A stretch of 64,000 bases of DNA from Magicicada septendecula (taxonomy: Eukaryota; Arthropoda; Insecta; Hemiptera; Cicadidae). The position numbers and the translations under genes are program-made. The notes under the pieces were generated by a model that was given only the letters and a program-made list of their open reading frames with translations, ran no database searches and was not told the DNA's origin. The stretch covers positions 339,473,076-339,537,075 of the forward strand of contig CM068368.1 in assembly GCA_034769895.1 (NCBI GenBank). The letters are read 5' to 3'. Positions 11,810-21,516 of this stretch are shown here, in pieces (positions within the stretch are counted from its first letter, which is position 1; every line of letters begins with the position of its first letter).

Positions 11810-12945
11810 GATTTTATAATTGGCAATCATAAAGGATGTATGAGCTTGTGCGCCCGCCTGTATGTCTGTGGAAGCGAGCGCGAACTAACACTTACGTATG
11901 ATACGCCAAGCAAGAAATAACTACGCAGAAAAGACAAAAGAGAGAGAAGGAATCAAGGAATCAGTTGGGGGGAGACCTACTTGTTGGTAGACGGCATTCT
12001 CAATCACGAAGAGAACATTGACACAGTGCAGCATCTTCACCCGTAATGAAGTTCTGTTCCCTCTGTCACGTTCAAAGTACCACAAATATCGTTCACTGCA
12101 TTACATCGTTTCTTAAAGTCGTTACACCGTTTCTTTTCAGAACCTCACTTTGCCAAACTCTTTCAAGGAAATCCTAGATAACTAACTTTTTCTTTATTTC
12201 CATTATAAAGTAATTTATTTATATATTTAAACTATATTCATTAACCTAAGAGTTTATTTCATACTATCAATACATTTCAATAAACGTTAAGTAGAGTTAC
12301 TGAAGTATTGCGTACCAGTAGTTTGTATCCCAGGCTGTATAAGCCTACATGCCAAACGTTACGATCGTGCCCATAGCGGCCGCCCTCAGTTGCATGGGAA
12401 CAGGGATCTCAAGACTAAGAGTAAAGACACTAATACCCGTAACCGCACTTATGTTTAAAAACTGACCTCCGGTATTAATTTGCACTCGCTGTTGATTGGT
12501 CAATATTCCGACCTACCGCATCACTTTTGTTTCTGATAGGTCTGGCTATCTTAGCTTGTCACAATGCCGGTAACCAGTGTCTATTACTGCTGCTGCCGCC
12601 GCGCTTGTGGATCTCGATGACTCCCTGTGCAACCTAGCAAGGCACCGATACTGTTACTGCTTGACTGGTGTATTAGGATTACACATTTGCAGTTAACTTG
12701 AAGTGTCTCTATCCCCTTAAACGGCTATCTTGCACTTTCACGGACAGCACACAGTTGCAGTAACTCTATAACTTGTGTTCGTTACAACTGGCAGACCGAA
12801 CGTCATGTACCAGTGCAGCACTTACTCGTTATAGATTCCGAAAACAGACTGCATTATGGGTTTCAGTCTTTTTTAAACTGAATGTCTTGTAATCTGATTG
12901 GTTCTTCGGTAACCCCTTCGCATGTCACTCTTAAAAATAACAGAT
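11810..12945. other. unassigned stretch with one GC-richer patch
   Basis: The segment 12340-12720 is less AT-rich than its surroundings (it includes GCGGCCGCCCTCAG and GCTGCTGCCGCCGCGC). It could hold a promoter or a first exon, but I see no open frame, splice pattern or motif that supports one. Confidence 0.3.
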
Positions 12946-12949
12946 TTTC

Positions 12950-13725
12950 CTACAAAGAAAGTGTTTATCATAAATTATACATTTTTGTACTTTGTGAAAG
13001 TCCTCAAACACTCGACGCACAGCCCTACATTACACTTTTCATACTAGGTTCGCACTGCAGCTATTTTCTTTTTGCAGCCATCTCCAGCACGTCTTCTTTT
13101 TCTATCAATTTTTTGCATCAAATGGTTATATGTATCAAAACGTATGGAATCTGACACAACTGAAGAAGTTTGTGAAGAAAAAGATATTGTTGGCCTTTCT
13201 CCTACTGTAAGTGGGTGGCCGTGTCTAGTGAGATACACTTGAACTACTTCATGCCGGAACTCCAGTTGAGTCACTCCCAGAACGACAAGCAATTAACCAG
13301 GCATTATGGGTGGATGTATCAAGTAGATATGATAGTAGATCCCAGTACCACTTCTTATTTCTTATGTAGATCTGTTACATAGCAAGATTTTCGCCTAATA
13401 TGACCACTTCCCCCTCCGTGAAACATTTATACTCTCCAATCTCCAATGCTATGTGGGTGTGGGGCTTGGATAAACTTTTTGTCTATCTTTTCACATTACA
13501 AATTATCTCACCATTTCACACAATGGATACATCTGAGATATCCTTTTACTTTAGTAGTAAGACTCCATCCTCTTTGCTTATTGAGGATTCATGGTATCCC
13601 CTTTCTATTTTTTTTCCAAATCTTTGTTTCGTGCTAGGGGGCAAGACTGAGTAAGTCGGTTCTGTTGGATTGTCCCTGTTCCACCACACCCCTTTTCTCG
13701 AAGGAATGCTAATAGAATTCCAATT
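12950..13725 (-). pseudogene. piggyBac-family transposase pseudogene, C-terminal half
   Basis: Known role: piggyBac transposases are DDD enzymes that excise and insert DNA at TTAA. On the minus strand several blocks match the family in order. From the right they are: LAFLREKGCGGTGTI with QQNRL after it (the GTGTxRxNR block); EKKxKG; IRNKKWYWDLLSYLLD with TSTHNAW (the RSKKWYWPLFxYLLDxxxxNAW block near 13370-13310); RHEVVQVYL; SDSIRFDTYNHL; and finally a cysteine-rich tail around RRRAGDGCKKK and YEKCNVGLCVEC, equivalent to the family's C-terminal zinc-binding domain. Multiple stops and at least two frame changes make it a dead copy. The N-terminal part is missing; the sequence breaks off at an (ATT)n run beyond which lies an R1-clade LINE fragment. 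A matching terminal repeat occurs at 15.04 kb. Confidence 0.75.
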
Positions 13726-13753
13726 TTGTTTGGCATTATTTCATTGTTGTTAT

Positions 13754-13757
<4 letters not shown>

Positions 13758-13787
<30 letters not shown>

Positions 13788-13790
13788 TAA
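13758..13790. repeat. (ATT)n microsatellite
   Basis: About 11 ATT units at the junction between the piggyBac relic and the R1-clade LINE fragment. A shorter ATT-rich run occurs beyond the LINE's 3' end near 14544-14562. Confidence 0.95.
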
Positions 13791-13792
13791 TC

Positions 13793-14498
13793 TGATGGCC
13801 GAGGAGAGGAGGAGGGTCTACGAGACCAAGGAAGACTTGGGGATCGTAGAAACAAGAACAGTAACCAGGGCACACTCCATGCGGAGCTGGCAACTACGAT
13901 GGGAGCAGGAGAGTCGAGCCAGTGGACGGCGAGGTTGATTGGGAACCTCCCTGAATAGGTGGACAAAACGCACGGCGAGGTAGATTATTACCTTACTCAA
14001 TTCCTGACAGGGCATGGTTATTTCTGTGCATACCTGCGAAGGATGGGTAAAATGGAGGATCCGTCGTGCGTGTACGGCGACTCAGACTCTGATGACGCTC
14101 ATCACACTTTCTTCGAGTGTCAACGGTGGGTTCTGGAGAGGCGAGGACTGGAATCGTAGATTGGCCCCATGACGCCTGCTAACATCATAGGCGTCATGCT
14201 CAGCAGCAAAGAGAACTGGGACATGGTTGTGATCTTCGTGAGGATGGTCCTACGGCAGAAGAAGCCTGAACTGGACCCTGTCACAAGTCGATGATATAGA
14301 CAAAGCTGTAGGAGCCTAGGGAGTCTAGTAGGCGCAATACGACGTGCCACCCTGAAGCCATACGAATAGTTGTTCCAGGGGGGGTTCCCTGCATGTAAAG
14401 TGGAAGTTTTTTGGTGGGTGCGAGTCCCACACACCGGGAGACCAGCCGGGTGTCTCCTGATGGTGTATAATGCATTTTTACTCCCCCGCAAAAAAAAA
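13793..14498 (+). mobile_element. R1-clade LINE, 5'-truncated 3' end with 3' UTR
   Basis: The family's ORF2 is an endonuclease/reverse transcriptase that copies its RNA into a nicked target. Here only its C-terminal end survives. MAEERRRVYE is followed by MRSWQLRWEQ, an ARLIGNLPE-like block, KTHGEVDYYLTQFLTGHGYF, then CVYGDSDSDDAHHTFFEC and IGPMTPANIIGVMLSS. These are the hallmark C-terminal blocks (GEVDYYLTQFLTGHGxF, a C..C..H..C knuckle, EIGPLTPENI) of R1-clade elements. The knuckle has lost a cysteine (CVYGD for CxxCG). A few stops and at least two frame changes are present. A 3' UTR with two hairpins and a run of nine A at 14490-14498 mark the 3' end. It lies between two ATT-rich tracts and beside piggyBac remains. 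Confidence 0.8.
14412..14466 (+). other. two hairpins in the R1-clade LINE 3' UTR, first one like a tRNA T arm
   Basis: GTGGG-TGCGAGT-CCCAC (14414-14430) is a 5-bp stem with a 7-base loop resembling a tRNA T arm and B box (GGTTCGANTCC). It is followed at once by a second hairpin at 14431-14466 with outer ACACC/GGTGT and inner GGAGAC/GTCTCC pairings. In R1- and R2-type LINEs the 3' UTR RNA is what the reverse transcriptase recognises. That these hairpins serve this role is inference. Confidence 0.6.
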
Positions 14499-14638
14499 CT
14501 GAAACTTCTGTTAAAATAATAAAAATACACAGATGTGTACATATTATTATTTTATTATTCTTGAATTACTACATTATTTATCATATGGTCATATTTATTC
14601 AGAGTAGGGCCTAATAGAATATACAGAAAAGTATATCA

Positions 14639-15043
14639 TAACTGCCTAGCGTGTCCATATGGACACACTAACATTGACACATTTATAAAACTAGTAAATG
14701 TTTTTAGATAAACCTCTAACCTCTTTGTGTGCTAGACTATATTGTTTTTAAAAGTTACGAATACCTATAGGAGTTATATAAGTTTTATGAAGATAATAAT
14801 ATACTTGCACTTGGTCTGTGTCCATAGTTTTCACAGAATTTAAAATTCTTAAAAAAATGCGTCATAAAACAGAAAAATACCAACAACAACACCCTTATTA
14901 TCTTCTATAACCAAAAACCTATTGTTGCAGAAATATTCTCTGGCATGCAGCCCTAAAAATAATTTCCACAAAAATTTTGCCGCCGTCTCAAATTGTACCC
15001 TGCATGCGTGCCCACATGTAAACGCGGGGCAGTTAAGGGTTAA
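14639..15043. mobile_element. piggyBac-like terminal region or MITE with subterminal inverted repeats
   Basis: The right edge reads, outward-in on the minus strand, TTAA-CCCTTAACTGCCCCGCG, the form expected for a piggyBac terminal repeat abutting its TTAA target (15040-15043). A 28-base arm at 15008-15035 pairs with 14639-14666, both TAACTGCC-xx-GCGT...CATATGG-CAC, with about 22 of 28 positions matching. The left arm contains the perfect palindrome GTGTCCATATGGACAC. It is either the 5' end of the same piggyBac whose transposase relic lies at 12.95-13.73 kb, or a separate MITE of about 400 bp whose left TTAA has decayed. Confidence 0.55.
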
Positions 15044-15044
15044 C

Positions 15045-16325
15045 AATAATCTACACTTTATCCTTATATTTGTTTATTCAATAAATTATTAAACTCTTTT
15101 TAAAAAAATGATACATATTCTCAGTGACTGTATTCATATTTCAATAGTTCGTACTTCTATAATGAAAGACAACTTCAATTAATCAACTGCTACTACTTGT
15201 TTATAAAAGTTAAGTAGAACATCACCAGTTTAGTGACTTGCGATTAACGCTTTTGAGCTGATCTCTCATTGTAAGAGCGGAATAAAAACACATACCTACA
15301 GATTATGGCTAAGCTGTTCTACTCTTGAAAGTCAGTACCTTCCCCCTTCCTATGTTATCTCTGGAATATACCCACAGTTACAATCTTCCGCTCAAATTTG
15401 TTTTCGATGCTTCAGAACAAGTTCTTCTAATTCATGAAAAATTAGTTATCGAGAAAAGCTGTTTGAGGTTCTTTGGCGTCATTTTGTTGTACATTTTAAT
15501 TATGAAATATATAACTTACGTGGATGACTTTCAACCACGTGTATGTATACATGAGATACAGTCTCACGAGCTTGCGTAGGGATATGCATTTCTTGTTTCG
15601 TTGAGTTCATTTCAAGTTACTACAATGCGTAAATTCACTTTATAACGAAATGTTAACCTTCCAACGTTCACCGCTCCACGCCAGAATCACCGCGTCATGC
15701 TTTCTGAACAAGAAACTACTTCCATACCGTTGTAGACGATTCTAGAAATAAATATTTCATTATATTTTTTCACTTAATGCTTACTAATTTTAATTTAAGC
15801 CTACGATTCTTGGTAAATATAATTAATTTCAACAGGTTATTTTCTCGTAACAGTGGTCTGGTGTAACTACGTTTACGTGTTTGTTGGCTATACTGTAGAT
15901 ATTAATTGCATTAGGTTTCACTCTCTTGTTATTCCTACTGCCCTTAGTACTGTTAGTTCTTAAGAAATGTATTATTTTCTTACACAAACTGTATTCTCTG
16001 TAAAGTAAATACACACTTTTTACTTGTCTTCGTTCTGCACCAGCACATGATTTTTCCACCATCATCATAAAAGTTCCTGACGAACATCTAGATCTTTACG
16101 TAGCTAAGCATTCCAACTAGTCTCTTCCAGATGCCTTAATACATTTGTTCTTTCTTAAAACCAATTTAATTTTTTTTTCTTGTGTAGATTTTTCGGATAA
16201 AACCCATAGTATTGCTGCATACTACGGGTGACAATAAAACGCGACGAGCCACCCACTACCACATACTACACAAACAAGGAATCTTAAAATACAATAAATG
16301 TGGTAAGTACTAAAAGATTTTAACG
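15045..16325. other. AT-rich stretch without recognisable genes
   Basis: No frame over about 85 codons and no motif were seen. Confidence 0.4.
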
Positions 16326-16429
<104 letters not shown>

Positions 16430-18100
16430 AGGGACAGACAGGCAGATCATTAAAGTAATAGCCTGTCTTGATCACACAATTCAATTTTTCCAAAGTTATG
16501 ACATAGTGTCTATGATTCTTATTTGACACAGATGCCAAGATTTGTGGGAAGAGGCAACAGAAATCAAGTTCCCACTGTCAGCGAAAGTATACAATATAAT
16601 GAAGACTCACAAACATTGGCAATTTTTAAGATTTCTTGTAATACTATAAGTAACTTAAGAAAAATACAAATTATCCTCCTAGCGATGTCTGAACGAAGAA
16701 TACAGAAAATAACTCCTTCCTAGAAGTCTGTTGGTAAAAGAAGATTTTAAACACTGAAAGATGCGCAAATACGAAAATATGAAGGTGGAACAATTTGATA
16801 TAGAAAGAACAAAGGAAAAGAAGAACTGAAAAAAAGCAAATAAGATTAAAAGGAGAAGGAGAGAAACATCAGCAATAATAATTACAATTATGAGACATTT
16901 GTACCTATTTGAATCGCATGCTCGACTTTCTCCATTTTACTTTCAACGTTATTAAGTTTGTTTTCCACCATTGCCATATTTCATTTAGCACAGAAGCCAT
17001 ATAACCTTCTTGAACTACCTACTTCCTTGGTATGTGGGTACGTATTATATAAATGTGTGTGTGTGTTTCTTGTGTACTTGTGAGCATCCATGGTGCCTAC
17101 GTGACGAAAGAGAATATTTAATCAACTGTAAAAACTACTCAAAGTGTAGGTGATAACGAATGCCCAGTACTGGATACTGTAACAATATTAAATAATGTGT
17201 GTTGCTTTCCCAACGGTCCGCAGGAAATAGGGGGCAGTGGGGTCTGATTAAAATATATCAAGTAGTTTACTAACATTCTCTGATAAATGGTGCAAGTATT
17301 TCGTAATGTTGCGTCCGTTTCATATAGTTGTGATTTATATGAAGATTAATTACAAAGGACAGTGACCAATTTGTGGCGCCGTCATTGTGTCTCGTAATTT
17401 GACACTGCACAATAACACAATATTAGTACTGTAACAACAATACGGTAATAATACTGTTACTGTATCAGTAGACTTACTGTTACAGTAGACTAGAACTTTT
17501 ATCACATTTCTTGAGTTTTAGATTTTACCTGCGTGTAACACTGGACATACATAAAAGCAAGCACACAAATACTCTACCTCAGACACACGCATATTACATG
17601 TTATATTATTAGACCAATAAATAGATTAGAGTAGAGTAATAAATAGCTTCATGAGAACATTTTATTTCTTGAAAAACGTGTGTCCACAAAATATTGTTAA
17701 AAACATTTATTTCGCTTCAGTTCAGTCAAAATTAACACACGGAATTGGTTTTTGGGCGAGACTTACGTATCATATTTGAATCCTCTGTTAGACTTGGAAA
17801 AACATTACATTTAAATTCTGCTAGCAAAAACGTAAAGTATAACTCATTTCTACTGTTTCATAAAATTAATTATTTACCTTTAAGACATTTTTACATATGT
17901 AAAGTAGGCTACCTAAAATATATTTCAATAGAAGTAGAGATTATGGGAAAATGCACGTTTGACAACTAAGGTGGTGAAATGAAACTCTTTTGACACCTTT
18001 AGGAAATATATAACAAGTTTATTCGTGTTTTGTATCCTAGATTCTATTATCGTTTACTACCGACATAAAAAAAAAACAATACCGACATACCTACCATCAT
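16430..18100. other. AT-rich stretch without recognisable genes
   Basis: A minus-strand scrap around 16920-16970 reads VENKLNNVESKMEKVEHA, which has coiled-coil character and could be from a LINE ORF1, but it is too short to call. Near 17440-17490 short ACTGTTAC/CAGTAGAC repeats occur. Confidence 0.35.
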
Positions 18101-18103
18101 AAA

Positions 18104-19036
18104 TAAAAAAAAAATTTCAAAATAGGCGGTCATTGAGGACTGCCGACAGAAGTGAAAACTTAAAACTATGAAATAACAGTGGTTTTTTTGGATATTCAAA
18201 TTAATTGTAGTATCAAAAATTAAAATTTTTTGTAAATTAAAATCTTTAACATCAGTCTGGTTTTCACATCTATCGGCACTCCGAGCAACAATTATATACA
18301 TTTTTATATGGTTTACTTTTAAACGGAAATATTGATACGAATATTGGAAATATTTGAAAATACATGCTTTGTTTATGTTATTCATTTTTCTATATAAAAG
18401 TATTAACATATTTAGTACTCACTTTTGTACTGCACAGTGATCCTACATTTGAACATTTAAAATAATGATCAAACTAAAACACAATTTAAACAATGCACAG
18501 TATACACACATTAAACTTTCCACGTAGTCAATTTAACTTTACTTATATACATAGACACAGCACTAATGTTACAATCTTACAATAATAAAAAAAACTGTTA
18601 AAAATACATACTTCGACATTATACATGACGAAAAACCCTAAGTTAACAGCCAGACGGACAAATAACAATTATGTAAATATCATATAATATAGTATAAGTA
18701 ATTAATAAGAATAAAAAAATGTAAAATAGATCATAAGTATTGCGTTAATTGTTAATACGGAAAGCCAAAATCGCGCTAGGGATCGAACACGCGATAGCAA
18801 ATTCGGCAGTTTAAGAAACTCCAAAATAAAGTACGTAAACGATAAAAGTGTGTTAAATAGTATAAATAATAGTATTACACACAAGTATAATCTGTACTTT
18901 CACTGCTGGCCACGCGCAACACGTCATACTTATAGCTACAGATATACTGTTAACATTAGCATGTCGGTGACGCGAACTCATAAGATTTTACCCATCCAAA
19001 AATCGCCCAACGTGCCTATAGAAGTTTTCACTTCAA
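18104..19036 (-). mobile_element. non-autonomous Helitron2/Helentron-like element (HINE), copy A
   Basis: Read on the minus strand, the element starts TTGAAGTGAAAACTTC at 19036 (left terminal repeat, flush with the 5' end). Near its other end it has the complement AAGTTTTCACTTC (18149-18161). This lies internal to a terminal hairpin with GGCAGTC and GACCGCC arms (18124-18144), after which homology between copies stops. A left repeat at the terminus and a right repeat set inside, followed by a stem-loop at the 3' end, is the asymmetric layout described for Helitron2/Helentron elements and their short HINE derivatives. The repeat core is 13 bases. No coding capacity is seen, so it would depend on an autonomous relative. 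A closely similar copy follows at 19267. Confidence 0.6.
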
Positions 19037-19266
19037 AAAATTTTTTCAAACATTTGAAATCTTGGCTAATGAGTAGAAGGAAAGTTGAATACCTTTCTCA
19101 TCCTCAATATCGTTAATACTTTTAACCACACGAGATGTTATCATTAACAGAAGAAATTTCATTTGTGTTTGTGTTTTATTTGTAAAGAGTATAGCTAGGT
19201 TTAGTTGTGATGTAAAAGTATTCACAATTTGTTTTTTACTAAAAATTGTTAAGAATTATCGTAATA

Positions 19267-20520
19267 AAAAAATTTAAAAATAGGCAGTCATTGAGGACTG
19301 CCGACAGAAGTGAAAACTTAAAACTATGAAATAACAGTGGTTTTTTTGGATATTCAAATTAATTGTAATATCAAAAATTAAAATTTTTTGTAAATTAAAA
19401 TCTTTAACATCAGTCTGGTTTTCACATCTATCGGCACTCCGAGCAACAATTATATACATTTTTATATGGTTTACTTATTAATCAAAACATATGATGGGCT
19501 GCGCAAGCCCAGTACAAAATATAAATAGAACTTAATTGACATAATCCAAAATTTCGATAATATAAGCTAATAAAAAATAATTTTGAATTAGTAACCATAT
19601 TTTCAAAATTCAACACACAAATCTAAAATTATTATAAAATTTTATAGAATTTTTAATTTTAAAATCCGCGTCAAAAATACTATCTAGAAATTTGTTTTAC
19701 CACGCTAGTAAGATAACTCCTAAGCCACTATGAAATACTCATTGCATGATGTATGGCAGAGGTCAAATATCAAAAATAAGAAATAAATAATATCAAATTT
19801 TTAAACGGAAATATTGATAGGAATATTGGAAATATTTGAAAATACATGCTTTGTTTATGTTATTCATTTTTCTATATAAAAATATTAACATATTTAGTAC
19901 TCACTTTTGTACTGCACAGTGATCCTACATTTGAACATTTAAAATAATGATCAAACTAAAACACAATTTAAACAATGCACAGTATACACACATTAAACTT
20001 TCCACGTAGTCAATTTAACTTTACTTATATACATATACACAGCACTAATGTTACAATCTTACAATAATAAAAAAACTATTAAAAATACATACTTCGACAT
20101 TAGACATGACGAAAAACCCTAAGTTAACAGCCAGACGGACAAATAACAATTATGTAAATATCATATAATATAGTATAAGTAATTAATAAGAATAAAAATA
20201 ATGTAAAATAGATCATAAGTATTGCGTTAATTGTTAATACGGAAAGCCGAAATCGCGCTAGGGATCGAACACGCGACAGCAAATTCGGCAGAGTAAGAAA
20301 CTCCAAAATAAAGTACGTAAACGATAAAAGTGTGTTAAATAGTATAAATAGTATTACAATTGTATAATATAATTGTAGTATAATAGTATTACACACAAGT
20401 ATAATCTATACTTTCACTGCTGGCCACGCGCAACACGTCATACTTATAGCTACAGATATACTGTTAGCATTTGCATGTCGGTGACGCGACTCATAAGATT
20501 TTACCCATCCAAAAATCGCG
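19267..20520 (-). mobile_element. Helentron-like element (HINE), copy B, with a 322-bp internal difference and fused end
   Basis: This copy shares with copy A the hairpin (the better-paired form, GGCAGTC and GACTGCC), the inner repeat GAAGTGAAAACTT (19307-19319) and the body, differing at only a few percent of positions by eye. It differs in two large ways. About 322 bases (19476-19797) lie where copy A has none. Its 5' terminal repeat is absent, because at CCAAAAATCGC near 20510-20520 it switches into the internal sequence of copy C. Confidence 0.6.
19476..19797. other. segment present in copy B but not in copy A of the Helentron-like repeat
   Basis: Copy A runs GTTTACTT directly into TTAAACGGAAATATTG. 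In copy B the two are separated by about 322 AT-rich bases. No terminal inverted repeats, tail or target duplication longer than a couple of T residues could be seen. It may therefore be either an insertion into B or a deletion from A across a short T run. No coding sequence is present. Confidence 0.6.
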
Positions 20521-20807
20521 CTAGGGATCGAACACGCGATAGCAAATTCGGCAGTGTAAGAAACTCCAAAATAAAGTACGTAAACGATAAAAGTGTGTTA
20601 AATAGTATAAATAATAGTATTACACACAAGTATAATCTATACTTTCACTGCTGGCCCGCGCAACACGTCATACTTATAGCTACAGATATACTGTTAACAT
20701 TAGCATGCCGACATTATCATGTTGGCATTAGCATGTCGGTGACGCGAACTCATAAGATTTTACCCATCCAAAAATCGCCCAACGTGCCTATAGAAGTTTT
20801 CACTTCA
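20505..20807 (-). mobile_element. Helentron-like element, partial copy C (5' third)
   Basis: It repeats the segment from the CGCGCTAGGGATCGAACACG block to the terminal CACTTC (20806). It is about 300 bp and nearly identical to the matching part of copies A and B. Near 20700-20740 a short internal duplication of CATTAGCATG and GTTGGCATTAGCATGTCGG type is unique to this copy. It is joined head-to-tail to copy B at an 11-base microhomology. Confidence 0.65.
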
Positions 20808-20814
20808 ATAATTT

Positions 20815-21472
20815 CATTTCATTTGTACAAATTATATCAGATTTAGTTGAACGTGAAAGAGTTGATTTTATGTTGAAAATTGTCACAACTGCTAAATATT
20901 AGGGTAACTATTTATATTATTAATAACAATTGTTAATACTATACCTTAGTTGTAATCATTGATGTGAATGAAAGTTAACAAGAATTATTTTAGTTGGGGT
21001 TAATTTTGAAATTTTAAGGATCTATTTTCTATTATGTGTTAGTATTTAGCATAGTTTTTAGTCATTTTAGTTAGTATTTAGTATTTAGTCAGTGACTGCA
21101 CAATAAATATGTGATAAAATTGTTGGAGATAAGAGCTAATCGGACCTATAAAACACTGATGTTGTTGTTGAATTAAATAAATAACAAGGACATTAATAAA
21201 CCTTAACTTGTCACTGCTCACAATATGTTGTGAGCAGGTAATTCCTGATGCTGGAAATGTAATGCACATTGTAAATTTTCATAATGGAAATAGGTATTTA
21301 AAAAAAATACATCTTAGTTGTTTCAGCAGAAAGCATATTTAACTATATTTCACTTAATAATTTCTTGTTACGTATTTCACGATGTTTTTCTTCTTCAGAA
21401 CTACTAACGTACGTGTAAAACATCGTTTTCGAAAGTATTCACTGCATGTCTTTGTGTTTGTGTGTGTGGTGG

Positions 21473-21475
<3 letters not shown>
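20815..21475. other. AT-rich stretch without recognisable genes
   Basis: Nothing coding was recognised. Short TAGTATTTAG repeats occur near 21040-21085. Confidence 0.4.

Positions 21476-21512
<37 letters not shown>
21476..21512. repeat. (GA)n microsatellite
   Basis: About 37 bases of GA dinucleotide following a TG-rich segment. Confidence 0.95.

Positions 21513-21514
<2 letters not shown>

Positions 21515-21516
<2 letters not shown>

Noticed and set aside
12340-12720. GC-richer patch as a promoter or first exon
   Set aside because: Suggestive composition only. No TATA/initiator arrangement, open frame or splice donor was convincing.
16915-16975. Coiled-coil-like scrap as a LINE ORF1
   Set aside because: Under 25 residues and flanked by stops; it could be chance.
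18775-18800. B-box-like GTGTTCGATCCC on the minus strand inside each Helentron-like copy
   Set aside because: No A box at proper distance, and the terminal structure fits a Helitron2/Helentron derivative better than a SINE.
18047-20846. Open frames of 60-123 codons inside the repeated block
   Set aside because: They recur because the DNA is repeated, are not conserved in frame between copies, and show no protein motif.
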